From positions 93,531 to 157,530 of the forward strand of contig JBBAWH010000004.1 in NCBI GenBank assembly GCA_040397235.1: DNA of 64,000 nucleotides, read 5' to 3'. The stretch is from Limnocylindrus sp040397235. GTDB lineage: Bacteria > Chloroflexota > Limnocylindria > Limnocylindrales > Limnocylindraceae. The notes under the pieces were generated by a model. The model had not been told where the DNA came from. It did not search any database and saw nothing but the letters and a program-made list of their open reading frames with translations. Positions 50,161 through 59,154 of this stretch are shown piece by piece. The position numbers and the translations under genes were made by a program. Positions within the stretch are counted from its first letter, which is position 1; each line of letters starts with the position of its first letter.

Positions 50161-51984
50161 TTAGCGCGGCAGGATTGAGTCGATCGCGATCGCGGCGAAG
50201 ATCAGCGTGAGGTAGCTGATCGAGAAGCGATAGAGGCGCGTCGCGCCACGCAGCAGTCCATCGCCGAGCACATCGCTGCGCAGGCGCCAGGCGCGCAGCA
50301 GAAAGATCCCGCCGCCCACTACGGCGACTCCTAGATAGACGAGGCCCATCCCAGCCACCGCCCAAAGCATCAGGCTCATTGCCACAAGAAGAATCGTATA
50401 GAGCCAGATCTGCCGCGCAGTCTCTACTGGTCCAGCGGTGACGGGGAGCATCGGCACCCCCGCGGCGGCGTAGTCGGGACCGATGCGCAGTGCGAGCGCC
50501 CAGAAGTGTGGCGGCGTCCAGTAGAAGACGAGGGCGAAGAGGAGGATCGGCACCAGCGAGATATCGCCCGTCACCGCGGCCCAGCCGATCACCGGTGGAA
50601 GGGCACCCGCCGCTCCACCAATCACGATGTTCTGTGGGGTTGAGCGCTTCAGGATCAACGTATAGATGAGCACGTAGAAGGCGATGGCGAGAAGCGAGAT
50701 GAACGCCGCCATGATCGTTGTCGTCAGCGCCAGAAAGATAAAGCTCGCAACGCCAAGAGTGCTCGCAAAGAGGAGTGCCGCGCCAACACTGATACGGCCG
50801 GTGACGAGCGGGCGTGCGGCGGTACGCGCCATCTGCGCGTCGATATCGGCGTCAATAATGCAGTTGAAGACGTTGGCACTCGCCGCACTGAGGCTCCCAC
50901 CAACGAGCGTGGCGGCAATGAGCGTGATTGGCGGAAATCCCTGCGCTGCGAGGAGCATGGCCGGAACGGTGGTAATCAGTAGCAGCTCGACGATCCGCGG
51001 CTTCGTCAGTGCGATGTAGGCGGCGAGCGTCTCACGACGAGTCTGTGGCGCGCGCTCTGCTGCGACGGCTAAGCTGCGACCCGCGCCACGCCCCTCAAGC
51101 AGTGCGATGGACGCGGCGCCGACGGTCAGGATCCAGATCATGGTTGCGAGGGCGACATGGAGCGTCTGAGTCCACGGTGCGAGCTTCGTGAAGATCTGAA
51201 TGGCACCGATCACGCACTGCACGGTGAAGACCACTGCGGCGTAGGTGAGCAGTTGGCGGACGCGAGCAGGACTCCCCTTCTCGCGGCGAACGATCCAGAG
51301 CGCCGAGATCAGGATGAGCGCCACAATCGCGGTCGCGTAGCGGTGCACGATCATCGGCGTCGAGAGTTCGGTAATTGGCGGAAAGAGGGTGCCACCCATC
51401 AGTGGCCAGTCCGGGTAGAGCAGGCCCGTGTCGGTGCCCGTCACATTCGAGCCGAAGAGGAGCAGCGCGTAGATGGCTCCCGCGGCAACGATTGGTGCCA
51501 CGACGCTCCCGCTCGCGCGGCGAATACCGGCGAGGGTTTCATCGTATCCACTCCTGGCAAGCATCCAAACTTGCAACCCGACGAAAGCCATCGCCGAGGC
51601 GAGATGCGCGGTCACAGATGCCCCTGAGTTAGATTCAAGAACGGTTTGACGTCCGAGCCAGGCCTGGAAGAGGACGAGCGCGAGGAGGGCGATTGAGGCC
51701 CCCTGCAGCGATCGGCGGCCCTTCAGGTTTCGCAGCGCGATGAAGACTAACGCCAGAACGATCAGTCCAATCACCGCCGCGATGGTGCGGTGGATCCACT
51801 CGAGCCACGCCTTATAGGCAATGACGTCGCCTGAATCAGTCGTTGGCGGGATCACCTGACCGTAGCAGAGGGGCCAATCTGGGCAGCCCATCCCCGACTC
51901 CGTTGCACGAACGATGACGCCGATCACCACGAGGCCGATCGTGGCACCGAGCAGAATTCGTAGTGTTGCGCGGAAACTCTTCAT
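50161..51984 (-). CDS. fused heme A synthase (CtaA) / heme O synthase (CtaB)
   Basis: A 607-residue membrane fusion protein that would carry heme b through heme o to heme a for cytochrome oxidase. Residues about 1-300 are CtaA/COX15-like: RATESGMGCPDWPLCYGQ, LEWIHRTIAAVIG with an axial His, SVTAHLASAM and IVHRYATAIVA, LHVALATMIWILT. From about 320 the CtaB part begins: YIALTKPRIVELLLITTVPAM, SANVFNCIIDADIDAQMARTAARP with the prenyl-transfer Asp cluster, and YWTPPHFWALA. The order CtaA then CtaB is known from some deep-branching bacteria. It is leaderless by -10 spacing. Confidence 0.92.
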   Translation of the reverse strand: MKSFRATLRILLGATIGLVVIGVIVRATESGMGCPDWPLCYGQVIPPTTDSGDVIAYKAWLEWIHRTIAAVIGLIVLALVFIALRNLKGRRSLQGASIALLALVLFQAWLGRQTVLESNSGASVTAHLASAMAFVGLQVWMLARSGYDETLAGIRRASGSVVAPIVAAGAIYALLLFGSNVTGTDTGLLYPDWPLMGGTLFPPITELSTPMIVHRYATAIVALILISALWIVRREKGSPARVRQLLTYAAVVFTVQCVIGAIQIFTKLAPWTQTLHVALATMIWILTVGAASIALLEGRGAGRSLAVAAERAPQTRRETLAAYIALTKPRIVELLLITTVPAMLLAAQGFPPITLIAATLVGGSLSAASANVFNCIIDADIDAQMARTAARPLVTGRISVGAALLFASTLGVASFIFLALTTTIMAAFISLLAIAFYVLIYTLILKRSTPQNIVIGGAAGALPPVIGWAAVTGDISLVPILLFALVFYWTPPHFWALALRIGPDYAAAGVPMLPVTAGPVETARQIWLYTILLVAMSLMLWAVAGMGLVYLGVAVVGGGIFLLRAWRLRSDVLGDGLLRGATRLYRFSISYLTLIFAAIAIDSILPR

Positions 51985-51990
51985 ACGTAG

Positions 51991-51996
51991 ATGGTA
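51991..51996 (-). promoter_or_regulatory. -10 hexamer TACCAT for leaderless ctaA-ctaB
   Basis: On the minus strand TACCAT, then CTACGT, then the ATG at 51984: a 6-base spacer. Confidence 0.55.
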
Positions 51997-52019
51997 CGCC
52001 GAGCCCCAGAAACGTGGGA

Positions 52020-52025
52020 TATACT
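52020..52025 (+). promoter_or_regulatory. -10 hexamer TATACT for leaderless lipoprotein gene
   Basis: TATACT, then GAGTAT, then the GTG at 52032. The spacing singles out this GTG as the start, which also yields a clean lipoprotein signal. Confidence 0.6.
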
Positions 52026-52031
52026 GAGTAT

Positions 52032-53000
52032 GTGAAGAAATACCTGCAGAGCACCGTTCTCGCCACCCTCTGTGTGGCGCTCGTCGCCTGCGGTGGCGAC
52101 ACCCCCTCCCCCAGCGCCAGCGGTGGCGGAAGCGCTAGGAGCGGCTGCACCGACGTATGGCCAGCCGCGGGTCAGGCGAGCTCCACTGGGCCACTCCCCA
52201 TGCTGGTAAATAGCGACCTTGCCCCTGGTGCAACTCGACTCATCCTCGGACTCATCGACGGCGCCAGCTTCCCACTCGGCTCCCCCGCCTGGACGCTGAA
52301 GAGCGAAATCTTCGACATCACTACCGACGGCTGCACACCGCTCGCCGCTTCATCGCCACTCCCCTTCGCATGGGCGATCACCGACGTACGCGGCTTCTTC
52401 ATCGGCACCACCGAAATCCCCGTTGGCGCGCGTGAGATCGGACTCGTCATCAGTGGCACTGACGCCGCTGGCGCTACGGTGCTCGTCCGCTTCACCTCCT
52501 TCGTGCAGGCAAATGGCACTGCACCGCGTCCAGGTGATGCGGCGCCGAACGTGGTGACACCGATCGCAGCCACAAGCCCACAGGGCGTTGCGGGCGTATC
52601 AACAGATACAGAGCCACGCGCCGACTTCTACACGAACTCAGCCACAGAGCTCCTTGCAACAGGCACCCCCTTCCTCATCGCCTTCGCCTCGCCGGCGTTC
52701 TGTGTCTCACAGGCGTGTGGGCCAACACTCACACTTTTGAAGGACGCTGCCGATCGACATCCGGGGGTCGTGATGCTGCACGTTGAGCCGTATCAGATGA
52801 GTTGGAACGGCACCCGCTTGCTCCCGGTACTTGCAACCGGCGGAGGGCTTCAGGCGACGAGCATCGTCACGGCGTGGCAGGTGCCGGTTGAGCCATGGAT
52901 CTTTACGGTCGGAGGCGACGGGCGCATCCTGCGCTCCCTCGAGGGGATCGTTAGCCCAGAGGAGCTCGACGCTGCGCTCGCCGAACTCGCCGCGAACTAA
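52032..53000 (+). CDS. thioredoxin-like lipoprotein next to heme A/O synthase
   Basis: A 322-residue exported lipoprotein. The signal VKKYLQSTVLATLCVALVAC ends in the lipobox Cys, followed by a Ser/Gly/Pro linker. A middle beta-rich region carries two Cys. The C-terminal 120 residues look thioredoxin-like: PFLIAFASPAFCVSQACGPTL has two Cys spaced CxxxxC, then VVMLHVEPY and VEPWIFTVGGDGRI with the cis-Pro region. The Cys pair and the divergent ctaA-ctaB gene suggest a role in copper delivery or disulfide chemistry for cytochrome oxidase. That link is inference. Confidence 0.72.
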   Translation: MKKYLQSTVLATLCVALVACGGDTPSPSASGGGSARSGCTDVWPAAGQASSTGPLPMLVNSDLAPGATRLILGLIDGASFPLGSPAWTLKSEIFDITTDGCTPLAASSPLPFAWAITDVRGFFIGTTEIPVGAREIGLVISGTDAAGATVLVRFTSFVQANGTAPRPGDAAPNVVTPIAATSPQGVAGVSTDTEPRADFYTNSATELLATGTPFLIAFASPAFCVSQACGPTLTLLKDAADRHPGVVMLHVEPYQMSWNGTRLLPVLATGGGLQATSIVTAWQVPVEPWIFTVGGDGRILRSLEGIVSPEELDAALAELAAN

Positions 53001-53711
53001 CTAGCGCCCACTGCTCCCAGGGGCGCCGATCGGCTCCCCCGCCGCGCAGAGTGGGCAGTCAGCTGGCTCATATGTCGGCAAGTTCAGCGTGATCCCAGCG
53101 ATCAGTGGAATTGGATCTCGTCCCTCTGCCTCAATGGAGCTGAGCCCCGGCGTGCGACTTGCCACAACCGCGGCGGCGATCGGATGGGCACCCGCGGCAT
53201 AGAGCGGCGGGAGGAGTGCCTGCAGTGACCCGCCCGTCGTCAGAATGTCATCAACCAACAGGACGCGAGCACGTGGTGGAATCTGAAAGCCACGACGGAA
53301 CTCGCGACGCGTGGCGCCGTCGGTGCCACGCACCTCCTCAGCGAAGAGGCCGCGCACCCCGAGGAGTCGGCCCACCTCATATGCCAACAGGACGCCGCCC
53401 GTAGTTGGCCCAACGACGAGGTCAATGTCACCACCAAGCGCCTGAACGTTCTCAAGGCTCTGCACGGCGAGTGCATGCGTGATCTCTGCAGCGGCAGATG
53501 GATGCTGCAGGAGCGACCACTTCTCGAGGTACTGGTCGCCATGGCGTCCGCTCTTCAGCAGGAAGTGGCCGCGTTGCAGCGCGCCGGTGGCAAGCAGCAG
53601 GCCCTCGATTCGCTGCGCCGTTGCTGCGCGATCACGCGGATCAACCGGGGCGGCGGGGTAGCCGGTGGGCGGCGTCAGTGACTCGCGCAGTGGGCGAAGT
53701 GGTTCACTCAT
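53001..53711 (-). CDS. pyrE: orotate phosphoribosyltransferase
   Basis: A 236-residue transferase that makes orotidine monophosphate from orotate and PRPP. The PRPP loop is RVLLVDDILTTGGS, HFLLKSGRHGDQYLEKW is the OPRT N-terminal block, and LVVGPTTGGVLLAYEVGRLLG follows. The C-terminus has CPLCAAG, a short tail seen in several OPRTs. It overlaps pyrD by 8 bases and is the last gene of the pyrimidine operon; pyrF and carAB are not in the window. Confidence 0.93.
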   Translation of the reverse strand: MSEPLRPLRESLTPPTGYPAAPVDPRDRAATAQRIEGLLLATGALQRGHFLLKSGRHGDQYLEKWSLLQHPSAAAEITHALAVQSLENVQALGGDIDLVVGPTTGGVLLAYEVGRLLGVRGLFAEEVRGTDGATRREFRRGFQIPPRARVLLVDDILTTGGSLQALLPPLYAAGAHPIAAAVVASRTPGLSSIEAEGRDPIPLIAGITLNLPTYEPADCPLCAAGEPIGAPGSSGR

Positions 53712-54738
53712 GGCGAGAGCCTAGCGCGCTCCCGCGCAGCGCGAGAACGCTGGTCTCACCACGGGCAGCCACAGCACGCCGCAGCGAATCACCCACCGCT
53801 CCAGGGAGTCGCGGGTCTGCCCAGAGTGCGGTTCCAAGACTCACTGCGCTTGCGCCCGCAGCGAAGGCGTCGAGAGCATCGGCCGGTGAGCCGATCCCTC
53901 CCCCGCCAATGATCGGCGCACCGGCACCACTCGCCGCCTCAGCGATCGCCGCGAGTGCGACGGGGCGCACCAGCGGCCCAGAGAGTTCACCGATGCCCGC
54001 CGCTAAGGCTGGCCCACGCCGCGCGCGATCAGGGAGAAAGCCGTGCGGTGATCCGCTCACAGAGAGGACATCAATCCCCGCATCGATTGATTCGCTCGCC
54101 AAACGGCGAAGCTCACTCGCCGCCGACGAGACCTTCGCGATGAGTGGTCGGTCGGTCGCGCCGCGTGCCGTGTCAATCAGGCGCAGCGACTCATCCGCCG
54201 AAGACTCCCATCGGCCACCATCGAGGCCGTCACACGGGGCGGTGAGATCAATCTCGAGCGCCGCGATGCCGAGCTCGTCGGCACGCCGTTCCACTCGGGC
54301 GATCAGCTGTGCAAGCTCCTTCACCGAGGAGGCGACGAGGGAGAGGGCAACTGCGCACGGAGCGGAGCGCCAACTTGCGCCGTGTCGATCAATCACCTCA
54401 TCAGCACCCGGATTCTCGCGGTTCACCGCATGCATCAGGCCGCCAGGCACCTCCACCAGCCGTGGCATCAGGCCGCCAAAGCGTGGTCGTAGTGAGATGC
54501 CGCGCACAACGAAGAGGCCGACCTCTCGCAGGTCAATTGCGCCACCAGCCTCGTTACCAAAGCCGAGTGGCCCACTGGCGACAACAATCGGTCGCTCCAG
54601 TCGTAGCGGGTGCTCGGTGCCAAGGGTGACGGCAAGGTCAACGGTGAGCGGATTGATGCGTTCGTTCGCCTGCACCGCAATCTGCGCGGTTCGGCTCGTG
54701 CGCGGCGCAGCCACCTTCGTGCGCTTGCGTGGGGGCAC
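53704..54738 (-). CDS. pyrD: dihydroorotate dehydrogenase, class 1B catalytic subunit
   Basis: A 344-residue FMN enzyme that oxidises dihydroorotate to orotate. RPIVVASGPLGFGNEAGG, the Asn-Arg-Glu-Asn-region NRENPGADEVID, EIDLTAPCDGLDGGRW, PLIAKVSS with FMN-binding Lys, and PIIGGGGIGSPADALDAFAAGASAVSLGTAL are present. The canonical NxSCPN motif is altered to DLTAPCDG, but the catalytic Cys is kept. It starts with GTG directly after the pyrK stop, as expected for a PyrDK complex. Confidence 0.9.
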   Translation of the reverse strand: MPPRKRTKVAAPRTSRTAQIAVQANERINPLTVDLAVTLGTEHPLRLERPIVVASGPLGFGNEAGGAIDLREVGLFVVRGISLRPRFGGLMPRLVEVPGGLMHAVNRENPGADEVIDRHGASWRSAPCAVALSLVASSVKELAQLIARVERRADELGIAALEIDLTAPCDGLDGGRWESSADESLRLIDTARGATDRPLIAKVSSAASELRRLASESIDAGIDVLSVSGSPHGFLPDRARRGPALAAGIGELSGPLVRPVALAAIAEAASGAGAPIIGGGGIGSPADALDAFAAGASAVSLGTALWADPRLPGAVGDSLRRAVAARGETSVLALRGSALGSRHE

Positions 54739-55590
54739 TTATGCACCACCCTTCGATGCGGAGCCGATTGCGTCGACCGCTGGACCTTCGCGACAGAGGC
54801 GCACCTGGCCGGCGCGCGTTGCCACGGTGCAGCCACCGCAGGCGCCAATGCCACAGCCGATCTCGTGTGCCAGCAGCGCTTGGAGCCACGGCGCACGGTC
54901 GCCAGCAGGCGCGGTGCGGGCGCGTGCAGGCTTGCCACTTGCCGTGGTGCGATCTGCGGTGCGGCGCCGAAGGGCGGCAGATGTTGCAGCGGCTCGAATG
55001 TCGGCGGCACCTGCGACGACCGCCTGATCCGCCCAGGCGGCGTATTCGGCGAGCAGGTCGGCGACGGTGCCGCGGTGGCCGATGCTGCCATCGCTCGTAG
55101 CGGCGACGATCTCCACAACATCGGGGAGGAGGCTGGCTGGTGGCAGGTCAGCCGCCGTCTCCGCCTGCTGGAGCATCGTCACACTGATCCCCGCACTCGT
55201 AGCAGCAATTGCCAGCGCACGGACCCAGGCGAACCCTTCGCCGTCGGCGATGAGCAGTAGTCGCATCGTGGCCTTATTGATCAGGATCGGCTGACCGATC
55301 GGTCCGATCAGTTCAATGACTTCGCCAATGCGTAGCCCGGCGAGTGCGTCTTGGCCGCCATCGGCTCGTGGCTGCAGCGCAACCTCAACGCTCCCGCGAA
55401 TGAGGTCGACGCGCGAGACGGGAGCGACGCGACGCACGCGATAGCCGCCCGACTCCGGACGTACCAGGTGGAGCGCGTGACCAGGGCGCAGTGCGGCGAT
55501 CAGGTTTGGTGCGCGGAACTCTAGGGAGATGCGCCCAGGGGCTAGTTCGCCAATCGCGAGAAGTTCACCGGCGACGGGCGTGCTGCCCAT
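54739..55590 (-). CDS. pyrK: dihydroorotate dehydrogenase electron-transfer subunit
   Basis: A 283-residue ferredoxin-reductase-type protein that passes electrons from PyrD to NAD. An FAD-binding beta barrel comes first (LRPGHALHLVRP, YRVRRVAPVSRVD), then a nucleotide domain, and at the end a [2Fe-2S] site with CGIGACGGCTV and a fourth Cys in VRLCREGP. About 35 Arg/Ala-rich residues (ALRRRTADRTTAS...) form an extra linker before the cluster domain. It begins 6 bases after the preceding gene. Confidence 0.88.
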   Translation of the reverse strand: MGSTPVAGELLAIGELAPGRISLEFRAPNLIAALRPGHALHLVRPESGGYRVRRVAPVSRVDLIRGSVEVALQPRADGGQDALAGLRIGEVIELIGPIGQPILINKATMRLLLIADGEGFAWVRALAIAATSAGISVTMLQQAETAADLPPASLLPDVVEIVAATSDGSIGHRGTVADLLAEYAAWADQAVVAGAADIRAAATSAALRRRTADRTTASGKPARARTAPAGDRAPWLQALLAHEIGCGIGACGGCTVATRAGQVRLCREGPAVDAIGSASKGGA

Positions 55591-55596
55591 CGCGAA

Positions 55597-56055
55597 TCAG
55601 ACCGACGCGCGGTCGTCCCCGGCCACGCCGAGGCCCGCCACGATCGCACCGGTTGGTCGTGGCGCAAGTCCAGCGGCTGCACGCAGTGCCGCCTCAATTC
55701 GGTCGTAAAGGTCAGCGGCGCCCCAGAGCTCCACCACCTCAGAGATGCTGACGCGGTCCATCGAGGCAACGCCCTCAGCATCGGTTGAGCTCATGGTGAA
55801 GCCGCCCTCTTCCTCCAACACGAGCTCTGCGGCGTCAGCCGTGCCCGCGAGGATGAGTGGGCCTGCGCTCTGCAACACGTTGCGGTGCTCGCGTAGGTAG
55901 CGGCTCAGCCGCTCGGTCGCATGTTCAATCGCCAGCATTCGCTCGGAGCCTGCCGCTTCGGCGGCGTCGGCGTAACGGCGCGCAGCATCTTGCGAGATCA
56001 CGGGCGTCCCTTCTACCGGGAGAGCCTCAACCTTTGGCTTTCGACCGAAGATCAT
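55597..56055 (-). CDS. uncharacterised protein inside the pyr operon
   Basis: A 152-residue soluble protein I do not recognise. It is mainly helical and acidic, with AARRYADAAEAAGSERMLAIEHATERLSRYLREHRNVLQSAG and VSISEVVELWGAADLYDRIEAALRAAAGLAPRP. The ATG at 56055 shares one base with the stop of the gene before it (TGATG), so translational coupling is likely; a longer start would overlap that gene. Its place between pyrC and pyrK suggests co-expression with pyrimidine synthesis but says nothing firm about function. Confidence 0.6.
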   Translation of the reverse strand: MIFGRKPKVEALPVEGTPVISQDAARRYADAAEAAGSERMLAIEHATERLSRYLREHRNVLQSAGPLILAGTADAAELVLEEEGGFTMSSTDAEGVASMDRVSISEVVELWGAADLYDRIEAALRAAAGLAPRPTGAIVAGLGVAGDDRASV

Positions 56056-56381
56056 CAGCCCGTGTACTCCAGATCTGAAGAGAGTCGCTCGCGCAGGAAC
56101 ATGGAGTGATGGCGCTCGAACATCCACTCGCCCGCGCGATGGCCGAGGGCGCGTGACGATTCGTCGGCTTCGAGCTTGTCGAGGGTGGCGTAGTCGGGTA
56201 GGTCGAACATGATCACGTTGTCAAAGTCCCAACCGTGCGCCACGTTGTACCAGCCGATGAACTTAATGCCGAACTTCTTCTCGTACTCCTTCACCGTGCG
56301 CGGGAAGAGGGTGCGCATGAAAAACTTAAAGAAGGGGTCGCGCCCCCGTCGAATCGAGAAGTAGGTTGCAAGCACTGGCAT
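56055..56381 (-). CDS. uncharacterised small protein, dimeric alpha/beta-barrel-like
   Basis: A 108-residue protein: MPVLATYFSIRRGRDPFFKFFMRTLFPRTVKEYEKKFGIKFIGWYNVAHGWDFDNVIMFDLPDYATLDKLE. Its beta-alpha-beta-beta-alpha pattern with YFSIRRG at the start and WMFERHHSMFLRERL at the end resembles NIPSNAP/EthD-type dimeric barrels that monitor small ligands, though I cannot name the family. It overlaps the preceding membrane-protein gene by 1 base. Confidence 0.6.
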   Translation of the reverse strand: MPVLATYFSIRRGRDPFFKFFMRTLFPRTVKEYEKKFGIKFIGWYNVAHGWDFDNVIMFDLPDYATLDKLEADESSRALGHRAGEWMFERHHSMFLRERLSSDLEYTG

Positions 56382-56740
56382 TAGCGGGATTCTCCCACGC
56401 CGCCGCTCCCCTTGTCGTCCTTCGACTCATCCTCAAGCTGTCCCACCGTCTTCGTGGCGCTCCGCATCGGTGCGCGGCGCCCCTTCCGGTCGGCCGCCAC
56501 GAGGCGCAGCAGGAAGATCGAGGTCTGCCCCACGAGGAGGAGGAGGATCACCACAAGGAAGAGGAGCCCGATCGCAATCGGGGCGGGCCAGTTCAGCACC
56601 GCCGAGAGCGGCGCCATGATCATCGCGATGACGAGCGCCACCGCCTGAATCCAGAAGCAGCCGAGGCCGGGGCCGCGGTCGGCGTTGAGTGGCCCCCCTT
56701 TGTATTCGGGCATGACCTCGGGTGTAGGTGTGGTGCTCAT
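56381..56740 (-). CDS. two-helix membrane protein inside the pyr operon
   Basis: A 119-residue protein with two closely spaced membrane helices (about residues 27-50 and 54-77: FWIQAVALVIAMIMAPLSAVL and PIAIGLLFLVVILLLLVGQTSIFLL) and a charged C-terminal tail (QLEDESKDDKGSGG). The start overlaps the pyrC stop by 4 bases, which supports it as a coding gene. Function unknown. Confidence 0.6.
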   Translation of the reverse strand: MSTTPTPEVMPEYKGGPLNADRGPGLGCFWIQAVALVIAMIMAPLSAVLNWPAPIAIGLLFLVVILLLLVGQTSIFLLRLVAADRKGRRAPMRSATKTVGQLEDESKDDKGSGGVGESR

Positions 56741-58149
56741 GGGACTATTGTGGCGCACTTCGCGACGTACCTCTTATAGGCCTGGCGGCCCTCTAGAACG
56801 GTCAGCTGCACCACGCCAGGGAGCTCTCGCCCAACCAGCGGCGTGTTGATGCTGCGCCCCTGCAACGTTGCGCGGCTCGGACACCAACTCGCTGCGAGAT
56901 CAATCTGTACGAGCGATGCCACAGCACCCGGAGTCACACCCGCTGCGGCGACACCGAGCAGTCGCGCTGGCCCTGTCGTAAGAGCAGCAACGATCGTCGC
57001 CAGTGAGAGTTCCCCTGCGCGATGCGCGGCGAGCGCAACGCTGAGGCTCGTCTCGATGCCGGCGATCCCATTGGCGGCAAGTCCGAACTCCACCTCCTTC
57101 TTCTCGCGCGAGTGCGGCGCATGGTCAGTGCCGATTGCGAGTGCGGTGCCGCTACGGAGCGCCTCGCGGCAGGCGGCCGCATCGCCAAAGGCGCGCAGTG
57201 GCGGACAGACGCGCAGGTTCGAATCGAAGGCATCAGCGGTTGGGGTGAGGAACTCGTGACCACTCGCAACCTCCCATGCCCAGCGTCGATCGCCAGCAAT
57301 CCACGCATCGGTCAGCGCGATGTGGTGCGGCGTGACATCACAGGTGAGCGCTAGACCCTCACCCTGTGCAGAACGTACCGCCGCGAGTGCCGCCGCTGTT
57401 GAGAGGTGCGTCAGGTGTAGACGCGCTGTTGGCGCAGAGGTAGCAACATCACGCAGCACGGCGATGGCGCTCTCGACGGCGCGGAGCTCTCCAGCAGCGG
57501 GCCAGGCTCGCAGCCCGAGTCGCGAGGCGACGAGTCCGTCGGCAGCCTCACCGCCAGCCGTGAGTGACGGCTCTTCGCAATGCTCAATCAGTGGAATCCC
57601 TGCAGCTGCAGCGGCGAGCAGTGCAGCGCGGAAGACATTGCGATCAGCGATGGGGCTCCCGTCGTCGGAGATGGCGATGGCTCCAGCCTTGACCAGCGTC
57701 GCCACATCGCTCACCTGCGTTCCGGCTCGACCAACGGTGGCAGCGCCAATGGAGAGGAGTTGCACGCCGTGGCGCTCGCCCGCGATCGCTGCCCGAAGCG
57801 TCTCGGCGTTGTCGGCGGCTGGCTCGGTATTGGGCATCAGTGCGACGGTGCCGTACCCACCGTGTGCTGCGGCACGCGTGCCGCTCTCGACATCCTCCGA
57901 CGCGTTCGCCCCAGGCTGTCGAAAGTGGGCATGCAGGTCGATCAGCGCCGGCAGGAGTGCCACGGTTGGATCGCTAGGGCCAGGGTTCGCACCGGCCGCC
58001 CAGCAGGCGCGTGCCGCCGCTTCGCCATCGCGCCAGGTCACCGACACGACCTGACCTGCGGCGACGCTGACATCTGCGACACCGGCGAGCTCAGCGACGG
58101 GATCAACCACCCAGTGACCAGCAAAGTTCGCGGTCAGCAGATCGGTCAT
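56737..58149 (-). CDS. pyrC: dihydroorotase
   Basis: A 470-residue amidohydrolase that cyclises carbamoyl-aspartate to dihydroorotate. Class I features are the zinc ligands in LIDLHAHFRQPG, MPNTEPAADN, AISDDGSPI, LIEHCEEPSL, LHLTHLST, TCDVTPHH and TDHAPHSREKKEVEF with the catalytic Asp. The ATG at 58149 overlaps the pyrB stop (ATGA); the open frame extends much further upstream but is antisense-free overlap with pyrB and not used. The long insertion AARACWAAGANP is unremarkable. Confidence 0.93.
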   Translation of the reverse strand: MTDLLTANFAGHWVVDPVAELAGVADVSVAAGQVVSVTWRDGEAAARACWAAGANPGPSDPTVALLPALIDLHAHFRQPGANASEDVESGTRAAAHGGYGTVALMPNTEPAADNAETLRAAIAGERHGVQLLSIGAATVGRAGTQVSDVATLVKAGAIAISDDGSPIADRNVFRAALLAAAAAGIPLIEHCEEPSLTAGGEAADGLVASRLGLRAWPAAGELRAVESAIAVLRDVATSAPTARLHLTHLSTAAALAAVRSAQGEGLALTCDVTPHHIALTDAWIAGDRRWAWEVASGHEFLTPTADAFDSNLRVCPPLRAFGDAAACREALRSGTALAIGTDHAPHSREKKEVEFGLAANGIAGIETSLSVALAAHRAGELSLATIVAALTTGPARLLGVAAAGVTPGAVASLVQIDLAASWCPSRATLQGRSINTPLVGRELPGVVQLTVLEGRQAYKRYVAKCATIVP

Positions 58150-59132
58150 GCGCGCGCCCCACTCACCACCTGCGCCAAAACGGCCATGCGCATCGGAATC
58201 CCCGCGCGTACCTGCTCCAGGACGAGGCTGCGTGGGCCGTCGGCAACGTCGGGGTCGATCTCGACCCCTTCGTTCATGGGCCCTGGGTGCAGCACCAGCG
58301 CGTGTGGTGCGAGCGCAGCAAGTCGCGCCTCGGTCAGCCCCCACGCGGCCCGATACGACTCAAGCGAATCGAGCTCGCCAGGAGTGAGTCGTTCGCGCTG
58401 AATGCGCAGCGCCATCACCGCATCGGCGTTATGCAGCGCCTCGTCAATGGTTGCCACGAGCTGCACGCTCCCTGGCGTGTCGCGGAACGACGCCGCATGT
58501 TCGGCGAATCCGGTGGTGAGCGACGCAGGGCCAGTCAGCACCACGGTGGCACCCGCTGCGGTGAGCGTGTGCAGGTTGGAGCGCGCGACGCGGCTATGCA
58601 GCAGGTCACCGACGATGGCGATTCGTCGACCCGTAAGGGATCCGCCACTGTCACCGAGGTGCCGTGAGAGCACCGAGAGGTCGAGGAGCGCCTGCGTTGG
58701 ATGCGCATGCCAGCCGTCGCCCGCATTGACGATGCTCCCGCCGAAGTGGCGTGCGGCGAGCCATGCTGCACCAGCGCGCTCATGGCGCAGCACGATCACC
58801 TGGCTGCGCAGCGCCTCAAGGGTGCGGACGGTATCGATCAGCGACTCCCCCTTACCTACGGACGAGGTGGCGACGTTGAAGGTGGTGACGCGGGCGCCCA
58901 GTGCCGTGGCGGCCGCTTCAAACGAGATGCGCGTGCGGGTTGAGGGCTCGTAGAAGAGGGTGGTAACGCCGACACCGCGCAGGGCATCACTGCCACCAGC
59001 GGGAGAGTCGAGGAGTTGCTGCATCTCACCCGCGCTCACCAGGAGCTTCTGGAGTGAACGCCAATCGAGGCCGGCGACGTCAAGCAGATGGCGGCGGCTG
59101 CGCTCCTCAGTCGGGGCGGCCTGGGTGACCAT
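58146..59132 (-). CDS. pyrB: aspartate carbamoyltransferase catalytic subunit
   Basis: A 328-residue transcarbamylase that joins carbamoyl phosphate and aspartate. The carbamoyl-phosphate site is FYEPSTRTRISFE, SSVGKGESLIDTVRTLE follows, the HPTQALLDL motif binds both substrates, and VLHPGPMNEGVEI is the C-terminal 240s-loop equivalent. No pyrI gene is near, so it is the non-allosteric class. The ATG at 59132 follows AAGGAGGG. Confidence 0.93.
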   Translation of the reverse strand: MVTQAAPTEERSRRHLLDVAGLDWRSLQKLLVSAGEMQQLLDSPAGGSDALRGVGVTTLFYEPSTRTRISFEAAATALGARVTTFNVATSSVGKGESLIDTVRTLEALRSQVIVLRHERAGAAWLAARHFGGSIVNAGDGWHAHPTQALLDLSVLSRHLGDSGGSLTGRRIAIVGDLLHSRVARSNLHTLTAAGATVVLTGPASLTTGFAEHAASFRDTPGSVQLVATIDEALHNADAVMALRIQRERLTPGELDSLESYRAAWGLTEARLAALAPHALVLHPGPMNEGVEIDPDVADGPRSLVLEQVRAGIPMRMAVLAQVVSGARA

Positions 59133-59154
59133 CGTCAACCCTCCTTGTGCCGGT

